This document shows, in pieces, positions 25,994 through 38,400 of a stretch of DNA of 54,187 bases. The position numbers were made by a program, and so were the translations under genes. How positions within the stretch are numbered: position 1 is the stretch's first letter; each line of letters starts with the position of its first letter. A model generated the notes under the pieces. The model was not told where the DNA came from, did not search any database, and worked only from the letters and a program-made list of their open reading frames with translations. Source of the DNA: a virus; IMG/VR virus record IMGVR_UViG_3300043436_000647, positions 1 to 54,187 of that record, one strand, 5' to 3'.

Positions 25994-26004
25994 AATTTAA
26001 ACCT

Positions 26005-27693
26005 ATGCCAATTTCAGCACAACATACCAGATTTGTCTATCCCGATTATGTGTCTGCTTTACCAGCAGACGACTTAATCAATCTTGCTGTTAAGAAGCAA
26101 GAGATGTACACTGAGGGACTAGCTAAAGTACAACAGAACGTAGATGCTTATGGCCAGTTAAGAAACAACATTAAAACAGACGTAGAGCGTGAGTACTTTG
26201 ATAAAACAATGGATAACCTAGTTAACACCATTAACCAAAGTGCAGGCTTAGACTTTTCTATGAAAGGTAACGTACAAGCTGTTTTAAACATTGGAAAACC
26301 CTTAGAAAGAGACGAGTACATTACTACTGCTATTTCTAACGGTAAAGAGATTACTCGTAGACAAGAAACTTTATCTAAACTTAAGTCTAATGAAAGAAGT
26401 GCTGCTAATGATGCAGATTACTTTGAAGATGTTGAAGACTACATGAAGAGTGGTAAACTAGGTTACAAGTTAGGCACTAAAGAATACACTCCATACATTG
26501 ACATTTCTAAGGAGATCAATGAACGTATGAAGGGAGCTAAAGAAAACGGTACTGTAGATATTATGATGGATGGTAAATACATTCGTACTGAATCTACAAA
26601 AGGTTTAACTAATGATCAAGTTGCTGCAAAAATTAGAGCAGGACTAGGAAGTAAAGAATATAATCAACTTCGTATAGATGCAATGTATGACCTTAAGCAA
26701 AGAGGAGTAGAACAGGGACATGCTGAGGTTGTTAACTACTATAGTAATCTTAAACAAACAAGCGAAGCCATTCTATTACAAAGCCAAAACAATCTTAAAG
26801 CAGCACAAGATGCTTACGCTAAAGCTCCTACAGAAAGTGCAAGACTAGATCTTGAGGCTGTTAGAGGTCCTTTAGAAGAAGCGAGAACTCAAGTAGAAGT
26901 TGCTAATAAAAACTTAACTCAAGTATCTGATATAAACAATTTCAATCCTAATCAATACGTTAATTTGTTTACAGATAAGTTTATCTCTAATCAGTCTAAT
27001 GCATATGTTTACAAACAGGTAGAAGCAAAAATTGAAGCTGATCCTTACGGTACAATTGAAGCAAATTCGAAAAAAGCAATGAACTTAGCTGCATTTAATA
27101 GTCAGTTACGTAGAGAAGAAGATAAAGAAAAAGAAAATAGAGCTGCTGCTAAACTTCCTGCTGATGCACGAGTTATCTCTGGTCTAGATGTCTATGACTT
27201 AGGAAGAGATCCAATTAAGTTGATGGATAATATAGTACAGAACTCTACTAAAGTAGATCCTCAAATAGGAACTGATATAACAGAAGCTAAGGCTTTATTA
27301 GAAGCAGCAGCTATTTCTACTAATCAAGGAAGAGCAGACATTCAAAAAGCTATTACTTCTTTAAGAAATTCTTACAATTCTCTTTTAACAGATCACGATG
27401 TACAAGACAAAGCTTTAGATGGTCTGATAAGAAAGACTCAAGCAATACTTTCAGGATACAATAATTATGAAAGTAAACTTTCAGCTAAAGATAGTAAGTT
27501 TAAGAAAGGTGAATTCCCTGAAGTAAATTATGGTCCTGGATCAATGCCTGCTGACGAATACTTTAAACTTCCCTTTATGGAGTTGTTACAATCTGATCAG
27601 ACACAGATTTACTCTAGATCTCAAAGATCCGAAGGTAGCATGGATTGGATGAACAACGTTCCTGTTACTCCTCCTTCTCGACCAACAACATAA
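26005..27693 (+). CDS. Helical virion (cargo) protein
   Basis: A 562-residue, mostly helical protein. It begins MPISAQHTRFVYPDYVSALP and DDLINLAVKKQEMYTEGL, resembling the long helical proteins that precede the giant ejected proteins in crAss-like phages. Residues about 255-320 are an Ala/Gln-rich coiled coil (LLQSQNNLKAAQDAYAKAP). There is no signal peptide, membrane segment or Cys. The C-terminal end is Ser/Pro-rich. It lies 11 bases downstream of the 885-residue gene and 11 bases before the start chosen for the next. A structural or cargo role is inferred from context. Confidence 0.55.
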   Translation: MPISAQHTRFVYPDYVSALPADDLINLAVKKQEMYTEGLAKVQQNVDAYGQLRNNIKTDVEREYFDKTMDNLVNTINQSAGLDFSMKGNVQAVLNIGKPLERDEYITTAISNGKEITRRQETLSKLKSNERSAANDADYFEDVEDYMKSGKLGYKLGTKEYTPYIDISKEINERMKGAKENGTVDIMMDGKYIRTESTKGLTNDQVAAKIRAGLGSKEYNQLRIDAMYDLKQRGVEQGHAEVVNYYSNLKQTSEAILLQSQNNLKAAQDAYAKAPTESARLDLEAVRGPLEEARTQVEVANKNLTQVSDINNFNPNQYVNLFTDKFISNQSNAYVYKQVEAKIEADPYGTIEANSKKAMNLAAFNSQLRREEDKEKENRAAAKLPADARVISGLDVYDLGRDPIKLMDNIVQNSTKVDPQIGTDITEAKALLEAAAISTNQGRADIQKAITSLRNSYNSLLTDHDVQDKALDGLIRKTQAILSGYNNYESKLSAKDSKFKKGEFPEVNYGPGSMPADEYFKLPFMELLQSDQTQIYSRSQRSEGSMDWMNNVPVTPPSRPTT

Positions 27694-27704
27694 TTAGACT
27701 GCTA

Positions 27705-30700
27705 ATGCCTAAAGAACCTGTATATAATGTATCACCTAAAAGTGGGATATTAACTAGTCGAACAGTAAACTTAGCAGATCCTAATGTATCTAACGCATTA
27801 GTTTATGCAGACATAAGTGCTAGAAATACTCAAGCACAAGTAGCTCAGATTAATCAAAAGAAAGAAGCAGAAAGACTTAAAGCAGCAAATGATGCTAAGA
27901 TTGACGGAGCATTAGAGGCAGCAGCTAAGATTAACTTAGAAAGCGCAGGAGCACTTAGACCAGGAATGTTCTTCCCTCCTCCGTCTGCTAAGGGAACAAT
28001 GGGTCCTCAGTTGACTGCAGAGTACCAATTAGTTAATCAAGAAAAGAATAGATCTAAGCAAATCATTACTGAGAGTTTTGCAGAGAAGGATCCTATCTCT
28101 GAAGAGTTAAATAGAAAGATTGGACAAGTAGAAGATCAACTAGATTCTGTTATTTCTAGTAAACAAAGTGGTTCTCCAATTACTACTGGAGAAGGTGGAG
28201 GAGGTGCAGGTTTATTTCTACAAGACTTTATTAAAGAAAAAGCATTAGGAAAAGACGTCAGTATAGAGAAGGAGAAGGAGTTAAGAACTACACTTGCAAA
28301 TCTTAGTCAAGCTCAAGTGAGTATTAACAGGTTTAAGACAGATATTCAATTAGCTAAAGCTACTGAAGACTATTTGCTTAATCTTAAAGGAAAAGGACAA
28401 AAGATAGATCAAAATACTATCAAAGGACTAGTAGACATATCTAAAGACATAGTAGCAAAACAGAGAGCAGCTACTAGAGGAGATGAATTATATAATCCTG
28501 ATACCTATGAAACATATATGACTCAGATTAAAGGAAACAATGATTTCTTTGATTGGAGACATACTGACATTAGTATAGGAAGCACACTTGAGGCTGTAAA
28601 TAACAAAATTAAAGAAGATCCAAGTAAAGCAAAAGAATTAATACCTGTCTTAAATGAACTTCAAAATGTTTATAAACAGCATGAGAAAACTAATAAGGAT
28701 GCTTACGATAATTATTATGGAGCACAAAAAAGATATCTAAAAGAAGGAATGTCTGGTAGTACCTATTTAAAGAGCCAAGTTGTAGGTTCTATAGGTGAAG
28801 GTTTTTATAATTTTGCTTCTCCCTTTGTTACTACTAGTTTAGATCTATTAGGGCTTCGTAAAACTGCTTTTGAAGCAAGACAAGCTAAAGATAAAACTTA
28901 TTCAGGAGCTGTACTATATGCCGATCTTAACAAAGACCAACAACTAGATGAAAGAGATTGGGACATACATAAAAACTATCAACGAGTAGGACAAGACGTT
29001 ACCTATATAAAACAAGACGGAAGTAGAGGATATCTTGCAGAGTCTGTTTTAGGTGCTTCGGTTAGAACCCTAGCAGAAATGGTTCCAACACTTATTGCTA
29101 CTAGAGGATTAATGGGAGTTGGAATGGGAGCACGTGCTGCTACATTTCTTCCTGTTGCTGTTTCTTCTGGAGTAAGATCTTTTGAAGAGAATAAGAAGTG
29201 GTACAAGGATAAAACAAATGCTGCAGTAGTAGGAACTATTCAGGGTATTATTGAAGGTGCTACTGAGTCTATTGTTCCTGATATTAATTACTTTTTAGGT
29301 AACAAGAAACTTGCAACTAAAGCATTAGGAGCAGGTGAAAAGAAATACTTTATTGCTCAAACTTTAGTTCCTGAGTTTACTACTCTTTCTACAGCTGCTA
29401 AAAACTTTTTAACAAGTTCTGCTTACGCAGGAAAAGCTATTGCTTCTCAATCCTTACAAGAAGGATTTGAGGAAGAGATTTCTATGTTTGCTAACTACTT
29501 CTTAGATAAAGTTTATAAAACTAAAGATGATCAATTTGGAGAGAAGCCTCAAGAATTAGATACTTCTAGTATCTTAGGTTTTGGAAATTCTATGATTACA
29601 ACATTTATTAACTCAGCTGCTTCTGGTCTACTTATGTCTGGTGCATCTATTGCAGCTTCTCGTAATCAAGATAGGAACTATATGCGATTTAACATTGCAA
29701 ATAATCCTGAGTTATTTAAGCAAGAACTTACTAAACAATTACAAAACAATCAGATTACCCAAGATCAATACAATAGAGGTATATTAGAAACAAATCGCTT
29801 AACTCAGTTAAAAGAAAGAGCTAATAGCACCATGATGAATCTAGTAGATGGAGCTACACTACTAGAGGATAAAGATCAACAGTATGACTACTTCTCTAGA
29901 CTTTTAAGAAGAGATGACCTATTACAGAAAGTAGACTATACTGCTATGTCTGATGAAGACAAAGTAGAATACGCTAAACAAGTAGAAACAGTAGAGAAAG
30001 AAATAGACTCTTACGAAAACTTAGCTAAGCAATATGCTGAGATGCCTCAAGAAAAGAAAGAGGAAGTTTTAGCTAAGATGGTACAGAGACAGTTGGACAC
30101 TGTACAGTCTACTAACAGTCCTGCAGTTCTTGCTAAAAACTTAGAAGCTATTGATGATGCTATTCAGATAGGAGAGAAGACTGGTAAAGGTACTCCTATT
30201 ATGACTTCGGGTAGACAGCAAGTAAGAGAAGCTGTAATTGCTCGTATGGAGCAATTAAACGATGTTCAAGACAACGGCAATACTGCATTCGAGAATCAAC
30301 TTCTAGACACTCCTGTAGAGTCTATGGGTGAGTCTATGCAGGTGAGTAATGTTGTTCGCTTAGAGAAACTTCTTCTTGAGAATAATGAAATGATTAGTCC
30401 TCAAGTAAGACAAGAATTACTTGGTCGTATTGCAACAGCATCTGTTACCGCACAAGAACAACTTAAATCTCTTTCTAAAAAAGAACAGAAGAAAGTTATT
30501 GCAAGAGAGTTAGCTAGAGTAGAACTTCTACATCCTGGAACAGCGTTTAGCGATGAGAGACTTCAAAAACTTTTTGCTATAGAGTTTACTCCAGAAGAAA
30601 AGTCTGAGCTTATCAGAGAGACTGCGGTAACTATAGCTAGAGAAAAAGAAAAGATTCAAGATGAAGATATCTTCCAACCTACAGAGAAAGATACTGTAAT

Positions 30701-32384
30701 TGATTCTTTAATCAAGTCTTTTGAGTCTCAGCCTTTAGAAGTTCAAGTAGAGAACGAACAAGGTAACTTAGAGACAGTAAGAAACGAAGAAAGAAAGACT
30801 AGGGAGATGAGAGCAATCTTTGCCATTCCTAGATCTAAATCTAAAGAACAAGCTAAGAATAGAATTAAATCTATTTTTAAAGCTATTGGATATAGTGCAG
30901 AGGATATTAACAAAGCACTAGAAGATCTTAACCAAGTGTTTGATAACCAAGAGGTTACAAATCCTGGTGACATTTATACTTCATACTTAAGATTCTTAAA
31001 TCCTACTTTACTTAAAGGTTTACCTGATAAGGTTGTTCCACAAGAAGACATTCTAGCAGAAGAAGCTCCTACAGAAGTAGCAGCAACTCCTACAGAAGTA
31101 ACTCCCGTTGTTGAAGTTACTCCTTCTACCTTAGAAGAAGACGAACTATTTGGAACTAACGAAGAGATTGATGCAGCAAGAGAAAAGAAACTAGAGATTC
31201 CTGAAGTAGATCCAGCTGACGAAGTTGTAGAAGTTACAGTAGAAGCACCCGTAGTAGAAGATGAGTTTGATGGCTTAGAGGTAGTTCCTGTAAGTAAAAT
31301 AGAATCTCCTGACTTAGTAGCAACTACTCCTACTGTATTTACAAGTAGTAATGCAACAGTACAGGGTTCTATTATGAAGACTATAAGCAACTCTGTAGAG
31401 TCGTTTAACTTAAAGTTGGTAGATATGTTCTCTTTCATTAGAGAGACTTTAGGAGAGTCATCTATGTCTACCCTAGAGAGCATCTATAATAACGTAACAG
31501 AGGCGCTTAAAATAAACGATACAGAAGCTATTGCTAGACTTAAGGAAGACTATTTAGCTGTGTTTAGTGGAAGTACATTTGCTAATGAGCAGTTAGAGTA
31601 TATTTGGAACGAACAGTATGTAAAAGGAAAACCTGATGCTTCTATTCCTTTCCAAGAAGCTGCCTATGTAACTAACCCTCAGTTTGCTTTAGCCTATCAA
31701 GGAGAACCAGTAATTGTTACTGGAGTAAATAAGCAAACAGAAGAGATGTTTACTTACAAAGCAACTGTAACAGGTAATGTAAACGAAGCTAACCAGATTG
31801 AAGTTAAGACTGCAAAAGGTGCCTTAGTTTATATTAAGAAAAGTAACCTCCAAACAACTACAACTAAACCTGTCAACGTAAGAACAACCTTCAATCAAAC
31901 TAACTCTGTAATGATTACTGCAGTAGATAGAACTAGTGGAGAGATTGCTAAGTTTAATTCTAACGGAGAAAGAGACGCTCAAGGAGATACTCAGTTAAAT
32001 GTGTTTGCTCCTAGAGAAAACGATACAATGAAAGAAGTAAGAAAGAATCTTGCTTCAGGTCAACCTATTGCTCATACTCTTCCTATTCACGCAGTAGCTA
32101 GAATAAACAATAGTGCTGCTTATAAAAAAGGAAAGAACTCTGTTTACTTAACTGCGTCAGTTGCAGGTATAGATACTAGTATTCAAACAGTAGAATCTAT
32201 ACAAGAGGAAGTATTATCAGAGCAGGTTACCGAACCAGAAGTAACTACTAACTTAAGTAAAGATGAGTTAGATATTCTTTCTTTTGATGTTAGTTCTATT
32301 GAAGGACTTGAAGGAGCTACTGAGTCTTTAGACCAGAATACTAGCAAAGAGATAGACGATGCAGGTAGCTGTAAGATTAATTAA
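27705..32384 (+). CDS. Giant virion (ejection) protein with hydrophobic segments, upstream of the virion RNAP
   Basis: A 1559-residue protein. I start at the ATG at 27705 (MPKEPVYNVSPKSG), which follows the previous stop, instead of 27645, which is inside that gene. Hydrophobic segments occur at nt 28780-28860, 29056-29170 (LAEMVPTLIATRGLMGVGMG) and 29570-29665 (TFINSAASGLLMSGASIA), with an EGFEEEISMFANYF helix between them; this pattern suits an ejected protein that lines a channel in the envelope. The stretch at nt 31030-31330 is a Glu/Val/Pro/Thr-rich disordered linker. It ends in AGSCKIN, with a Cys four residues from the end. The role is inferred from context; no enzyme motif was identified. 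Confidence 0.55.
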   Translation: MPKEPVYNVSPKSGILTSRTVNLADPNVSNALVYADISARNTQAQVAQINQKKEAERLKAANDAKIDGALEAAAKINLESAGALRPGMFFPPPSAKGTMGPQLTAEYQLVNQEKNRSKQIITESFAEKDPISEELNRKIGQVEDQLDSVISSKQSGSPITTGEGGGGAGLFLQDFIKEKALGKDVSIEKEKELRTTLANLSQAQVSINRFKTDIQLAKATEDYLLNLKGKGQKIDQNTIKGLVDISKDIVAKQRAATRGDELYNPDTYETYMTQIKGNNDFFDWRHTDISIGSTLEAVNNKIKEDPSKAKELIPVLNELQNVYKQHEKTNKDAYDNYYGAQKRYLKEGMSGSTYLKSQVVGSIGEGFYNFASPFVTTSLDLLGLRKTAFEARQAKDKTYSGAVLYADLNKDQQLDERDWDIHKNYQRVGQDVTYIKQDGSRGYLAESVLGASVRTLAEMVPTLIATRGLMGVGMGARAATFLPVAVSSGVRSFEENKKWYKDKTNAAVVGTIQGIIEGATESIVPDINYFLGNKKLATKALGAGEKKYFIAQTLVPEFTTLSTAAKNFLTSSAYAGKAIASQSLQEGFEEEISMFANYFLDKVYKTKDDQFGEKPQELDTSSILGFGNSMITTFINSAASGLLMSGASIAASRNQDRNYMRFNIANNPELFKQELTKQLQNNQITQDQYNRGILETNRLTQLKERANSTMMNLVDGATLLEDKDQQYDYFSRLLRRDDLLQKVDYTAMSDEDKVEYAKQVETVEKEIDSYENLAKQYAEMPQEKKEEVLAKMVQRQLDTVQSTNSPAVLAKNLEAIDDAIQIGEKTGKGTPIMTSGRQQVREAVIARMEQLNDVQDNGNTAFENQLLDTPVESMGESMQVSNVVRLEKLLLENNEMISPQVRQELLGRIATASVTAQEQLKSLSKKEQKKVIARELARVELLHPGTAFSDERLQKLFAIEFTPEEKSELIRETAVTIAREKEKIQDEDIFQPTEKDTVIDSLIKSFESQPLEVQVENEQGNLETVRNEERKTREMRAIFAIPRSKSKEQAKNRIKSIFKAIGYSAEDINKALEDLNQVFDNQEVTNPGDIYTSYLRFLNPTLLKGLPDKVVPQEDILAEEAPTEVAATPTEVTPVVEVTPSTLEEDELFGTNEEIDAAREKKLEIPEVDPADEVVEVTVEAPVVEDEFDGLEVVPVSKIESPDLVATTPTVFTSSNATVQGSIMKTISNSVESFNLKLVDMFSFIRETLGESSMSTLESIYNNVTEALKINDTEAIARLKEDYLAVFSGSTFANEQLEYIWNEQYVKGKPDASIPFQEAAYVTNPQFALAYQGEPVIVTGVNKQTEEMFTYKATVTGNVNEANQIEVKTAKGALVYIKKSNLQTTTTKPVNVRTTFNQTNSVMITAVDRTSGEIAKFNSNGERDAQGDTQLNVFAPRENDTMKEVRKNLASGQPIAHTLPIHAVARINNSAAYKKGKNSVYLTASVAGIDTSIQTVESIQEEVLSEQVTEPEVTTNLSKDELDILSFDVSSIEGLEGATESLDQNTSKEIDDAGSCKIN

Positions 32385-32410
32385 TAAGAGTTAAAAGTAC
32401 TAAACTAAAG

Positions 32411-32418
32411 TATATTTG
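32411..32418 (+). promoter_or_regulatory. -7 element immediately before the virion RNAP start
   Basis: TATATTTG at 32411-32418 matches the Bacteroidota -7 consensus. No convincing -33 TTG lies 19-20 bases upstream (TTAAAA at 32391 is the nearest). The ATG at 32424 is only 5 bases downstream, so a message from here would be nearly leaderless. Confidence 0.4.
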
Positions 32419-32423
32419 TAAAG

Positions 32424-35400
32424 ATGGCAAAAATAATCTGCCCTACCAGGGAAAATAAAGACTTTTCAAACTTAAGCAATGCTATAGGTAGTGATGCCTT
32501 AGCAAGATATGTATGGCTTCAACACGGTAATCTTCCTTTAAATGTAACTGAAGATGCTGAAGGAAAAGTTATTCCTAATGAGACATATGAAAGAATCTTA
32601 AACGAGGTTGCAGACGGTAATGAAAATCTTGCCTTAGGTATTACTTCTTTGATGTACTATCCTAGCTTTAGAGAGAAGTATGCTGAAGAAGATCCTGCTT
32701 TTATTGTAGATTACATTAAACAGGAAGTACAAGACAAACAAGAGAAAGCAGCTAGAAGACAGGCTCAGATCGAAGAAGAGAAAATTATTCCTGGAACAAA
32801 AACTCTTTACATTCAATCACCTGAAGGAGACGTTGTATATACCCAAGAAGAAGGAAAAGAAATCTTTGATAGCTTAGAGTACTTAGCGTCTACTAAAAAA
32901 GGTTGGAAGGGTGTAGTCGAATCATTGAAAGAAAGACTTACAGACATTCAAACAAGAATTAAGAATGGTGCAAGCGATCCTGAAGTAACTGTTACTCCTC
33001 AAGAACTTTTAATTGGTAAGAACTTAGTCAACCTTCTTAAGCATTGGCCTCAAGTAAAAGCTTGGTATCTTAGTCAAGATACAAACTTTGGCTTAGAGTT
33101 ACTTGAAGATGAAGTAGATCAAGAGACAGGAGGAAGTGTATACAATAAGAATGCACATGAACGCAGTCAGATGGATTTAGCATCTGCTGAAGTTATCAAA
33201 TTAGTACAGTCTCTTCCTAGGTATAATAAACTTACTACACAAGATCGTAAGGACGTTAAAGAAGGCAAGAAGAGTATTACAGACTTTCAAGTAATCAGTA
33301 ACCTAACAGGCTTTCCTGTAGTGGGAACCTTCTCTACTAACTGGAACGTACTTACCTCTAGTTTGTCTGGTATTACTAAGTATGATAAAATCTTACAAGA
33401 GTTAGAAGTAGTTGCTCAAGAATATCCTCAGTTTAGAGACTTAGCTAACATGCTTCCTAAGGAAGATATACAAGATGCAGATCTAAAGACTGCAAACTTT
33501 GTAGCTTCTTTTGTACAGACTGTATCCTTGCCAGAGATTGCTGCTTTTCAATTATCTATAGGTAAGAAGAACGTAGGAAAAGAAACTAAGACTGTTACTA
33601 AAGTATTCCAACTAGGTACTAGAACTGTAGACAACTTAATCAGATACTTCGATGAAGATTACTTTAAGTCTAATCCAAAGTATGGTATTGCTAACGCAGA
33701 AGGTAAGACTGTTTTAAACATTCCTAAACTGCTAGAAGACTTTGCAAGTATCAAAGACATAAGAAGATTCTTTGCAGAACGTGGAGACATAACTTCGCCT
33801 GAAGGAAGAAAAGTGCTTCAGAACATTCATAAGTTCTATACTGCTTTAGGTATTATCCCTAGTAACGCACTCTATCAAAAAGATAAAAAAGCTCTATATG
33901 CATTCTTAGCTGATACTACATTTGAAGTTAGAGAACTGTATGATAAATTAGACGCTAGCATAGATGACACTACAGTTACTCAGCCTTTGCAGTTCTTAGC
34001 AAGACCACAAGGTAAAGGAAAAGAACTAGGTCCTAAGTTTGATATCATTAATAAGGTAGTAGGATACTACGGTAAGTTTGAGAGAGAGTTCGCTTCAGGT
34101 TCTTACTATAACCCCGAAGATAAACTTCAGTACAATCGTGTACAATACTTCTACCTAACTCAGGTAACTAACGCTATCAATAGTGTTAATAGCTATAAAG
34201 AGTTAATTGCTATGCCTGAGTTTGCTCATTTAGACTTTAGATTAAATCCTAACATCTTAGGATCTCTTTGGATGGAAAGAATGTTTGGTCTAAGTATTAA
34301 AGACAAGACAATAGCTCAGCTTAAAAAAGAATTAGATGGAGGCAAAGAGTTTTCTAGACTTAAAACTAGATTTAGTAAAGAGCCTTTCAAGATCAACATA
34401 GTAAACTACTCTGGATTAAGTATTGATGCAGATGTAAAAGATGGAGTTACTACCACAGAACTTACAGCTGAGGATAAGATTACACAGGACTTCTTGTCTT
34501 TCTTTACCTCAGGTTTAGTAGAGAATATTCGTTTTGGTGATAAAGGAACTTCTTATGCAACTCAAACTTCAGGTAAGATAGAAGAAAGAATCTATATTCC
34601 TTTGAACGGTGAGGTTATGTCATCGACTGAAAAACCTATTTCTGTAGTAGAGAAGACTTTAGTAGACCAATTCAAATCATACCTTGCTTCAGAAGTATAC
34701 CGTGTTTTAGCGATTAACAAAGATACTAAGAAGCACACTTACAATAAGAACGGAAGACAGTTGTTCTTATTTAAAGATATCATTTCTAAAGAAGACTACG
34801 ATGCACTAACTAGTGAAGATAGTAACGTAGTCAAAGAAGCTTTCACAAGAGTATCTAATGAACTGCCTACATACTTAGGTAACTACTTTTCTCAACAGAC
34901 TCAAGCATATAAGAGTCGGTTATTGGATTCTGTAGTAGGAGACACTACTGCTATTAAGACAACCTCAGAAGAGGTTAGAGAAGATCAACTAATCAACTCT
35001 CTTAATGCATTAGGGTTTATGGACCCTGCATTGTCTAAAGTAGCGCTGAATAAACAAAACTTAGATTACGTTATTGCAAACTACTTAAAGAATGACTTTA
35101 TTCATAAGGCAGAGTTTATGAAAGTGTTTGTGGGAGATATCGCTAACTTCCAAGTTAAGGGTGACTTCCGTGAGGTATTTAAGCGTATTCCTCTTACCTC
35201 TTCTCCTGGATTTATTTTCCAAGACAATGCAATAGTAATGGCACACTTAAATAATAGTAGTGCTACTAATGGTTTGTACAAAGCCCTTAGAGGGGGTGTA
35301 AGAAAGTTTGGTAAGACTGTAAGAACTGTAGTATTTAATGACGTTAATACTTTTTCTAAAGAAGATTGGCCTACGTATAGAGCTGCTTTAGGACTTCCTG

Positions 35401-38400
35401 ATACTATGGAGTATCAAGAGTATGTAAACTCTCCTAAGGAAGCAGATGCACAAGGTCTAGTTAGTTTAGATTTTTATCGTAACTATCTTATTGGTCTAGG
35501 ACAGTGGTCTCAGGAGCAAGAAAATGCTTACTTGAGTGAAATTGAAATCTTCAAGATTCTTAATAAGAAAGAAAAGACTGAGGAAGACTATGCTAAGATG
35601 CAAGAGTTAAAGGCTTCTATGAATTACGTAGGTTTCCCTCCACTTAAGTTGGGACACTATGGACCTATTGTAGAAGATCCTAAACTTACAGCCTTACACA
35701 AGTATTCTTTAGCTCCTATGATTCCTTCTATGATTGCAGGAACACAGTTAGAAGAGTTAAACAAACAAATGATAGCTAAGCAAATTGACTATGCTACATT
35801 TAACTCAGGATCTAAAGCCTCTAACTACGGAGATGCTCTAGACTTTTATGTTCCAGATGCAGACAATCAAGGAACTCTTAAAGTTAACCCAGGAATTAAA
35901 GGTAACAACGTTACTACTCTACACTTAACTAATCTTAAACAACAACAGTATATTGCTCCTAAGTTTAAAAACGAAGCTACTTTAGCTACTCAGATGGTTA
36001 AGCTTATCTTTGGTGACTTCTTTGCTCAAGGTAAACTAACTGACTTAAACGCAAGTACTGCACAGAACATCTCTAACCTTTACAGAGAATATACAAACGT
36101 ATTAGGAAATATTATCGGAGCAGAAGAAGCTAACCTGTTTAATAAGTTAGGCATTAGCAAAGACTCTAACGGTAATATTGTAGGCTTTGATAACAAGAAG
36201 TTTTATAACTTCCTAAAAGGAGAGTTAGAAAAGAGAGACACAAGTGCTTCTCTTAAAAGATATATCCAATTAGATGCAGCTGGTAACATCAAATATCCCT
36301 TAGATGCTACTAAGAACAGAGCAGAGATAGAAAACATCTTACTCTCTATTATCAATAACAAGATTATCTCTCAGAAGATCCACGGAGAATCTTATGTACA
36401 GATGGCTTCTACAGCTCAAGGTACCACAAGATTTGCTAAACCTACTGAAGAACAAATTAAGAAGTACGGTATTAACGGATTACGATTCTACCGTAAGGGT
36501 CCTGATGGTACAGAACCTGCAGATGTAAAGATTGCATTCAATCCTAAGAAGCATGCAGGTTTACTTAATCTTACATTTAAAGGTAAGAAGATTGGAACTA
36601 TAGAAAACCTTAACAAGATTATTAAGTCTGATAACAGAGAAGCTATTGATTGGGTAAACCAACACACTAAGAAACTTAGCTTAGTAGGTGTGCGTATCCC
36701 AGTACAAGGATTAAACTCTATGGAGTACTTTAGAGTAAGAGAGTTCTTACCTACTAGTGCAGGTCCTGTTATTGTAGTTCCTTCTCAGATTGTAGTTAAG
36801 TCTGGTTCTGACTTTGACATAGACAAGTTGACTATGTTTGAACCTAAGTTGAATGCTAACGGAGAGTTAGTAGATGATGGAGGATTTACATTAGACACAT
36901 ACAAAGAGAACCTTCCTAGTCAGAAGGAAGCTATGAGAATGCTTAAGACTCTTACTGAAGCTAAACAAGCTTTAACAGAAGTGTTGGCAGCAACTCCTGC
37001 TTATGTAAACAAAAAGCAATTAGAGAAAGAAATCAAAGAGCTAACTGAGTCTATCTCTACGACAGAAGAAGAGATTGGTAAGTTCTCTAACAAGAAAATG
37101 AATCTAGAAGAACTACAGGCACTTATGTCTGAGGGATCTAGCGAGAAAGAAAACTTAATTAAAGCTAAGATAGAAGAAGCAAAAGCACTTGCTAAATCAG
37201 GTGATCTAGCTGCATCTCTTCCAGTACTTAAAGCACTTAAGTCTGAAATCAAAAACTACGTAGAATCAGTTAATGGAGTAAGAAACTTTAAACAAGCTAA
37301 CATCAACAAGTTGATTGATGTATTTAGTTCTGTTCTTTCTATGAAAGAAAACTACGATAAGCTAGTTCTTCCTAACACTAACACTGTACTTACAGAAATA
37401 TCTGATAAGCTAGATGCTAATCCTATCACTTCTACTGAACTCTTTAGTCCTCTAACATCTAATCGTGTATACGGAGACAATATTGAGTCTAAGAAGGCCT
37501 TAGGAATTGACGCTAAGCTGAACACTATGCAGAAGGAATTCCAGATTGCAGGTCTTGTTTATACAAACGAGTATAGTTCTATGTATACTTTTCCTGCAAA
37601 TTACTCAGAAGGAGGAATTAGTTTAGGAGAAAAGACTCTTACAGACGGAACTTCTATCTCTCGTGTAATAAGTGAAACTATTAATGGTCACGTAGATATT
37701 GCAAAAGAAGATTGGATTATCTTGTTAGGATTAGATAAAGCTAAGACTCCTTTATTTCATGCTATGATTCTTGCAGGTACCCCTGTGAAGACTGCCTTAG
37801 ATTTCTTGAATAAGCCTTTAGTAAAACACGTTCTTAAAGAATCTACTAGAGGACCTTTGTTCAAACAATTAGGGGTCAGAAGAGGAAGACCTGTCAAACA
37901 AACTTTCAAAGAAGTGTTAGTGGATACTTTTAAGAGTTTAAATGTATCTAACGAGTCAATGGGAGTTATTAATGACATCATCAAGACTAATACTAGTGCA
38001 GCAGGTGCTAACGTAAAGAAAATCATCCAAGCTCTGAGTGAAAGTTCAGCATTTCAAGAAAATGAACAGGATAAAGGACAGGTAAATGATTTGATTAACT
38101 TGTTTGTTGTTAAGGAGTTACAAGGTTCTATTCAACAATTAACTAGTCTTGTAGATTACAATACAAAAAGATTTCAAAACTCTTACCAAGTTAAATCTGA
38201 CAAGATTACTGCAGCTAAACTTAGAGATAGCTTCAACGCCAAAGGAATATATAACCTAACTAAAAAATCTGCTTTGTCTAAGTTTAATCAGTCTAATACT
38301 ATCGAGTCTTTGATGCCTCAAGTATTTGATGTATCTAATCACCCTAGCGTGCTAGATGCTATCGGAATTTACTCTAGTTTTGCAGGATTATTTACTGAAG

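Noticed and set aside
27645-27704. Upstream ATG at 27645 for the giant ejection protein
   Set aside because: It lies inside the previous gene in another frame; the ATG at 27705 follows that gene's stop.
30974-31483. A 169-residue Ser/Thr-rich open frame on the minus strand
   Set aside because: It mirrors the Glu/Val/Pro/Thr-rich linker of the giant ejection protein; the low complexity explains the missing stops.
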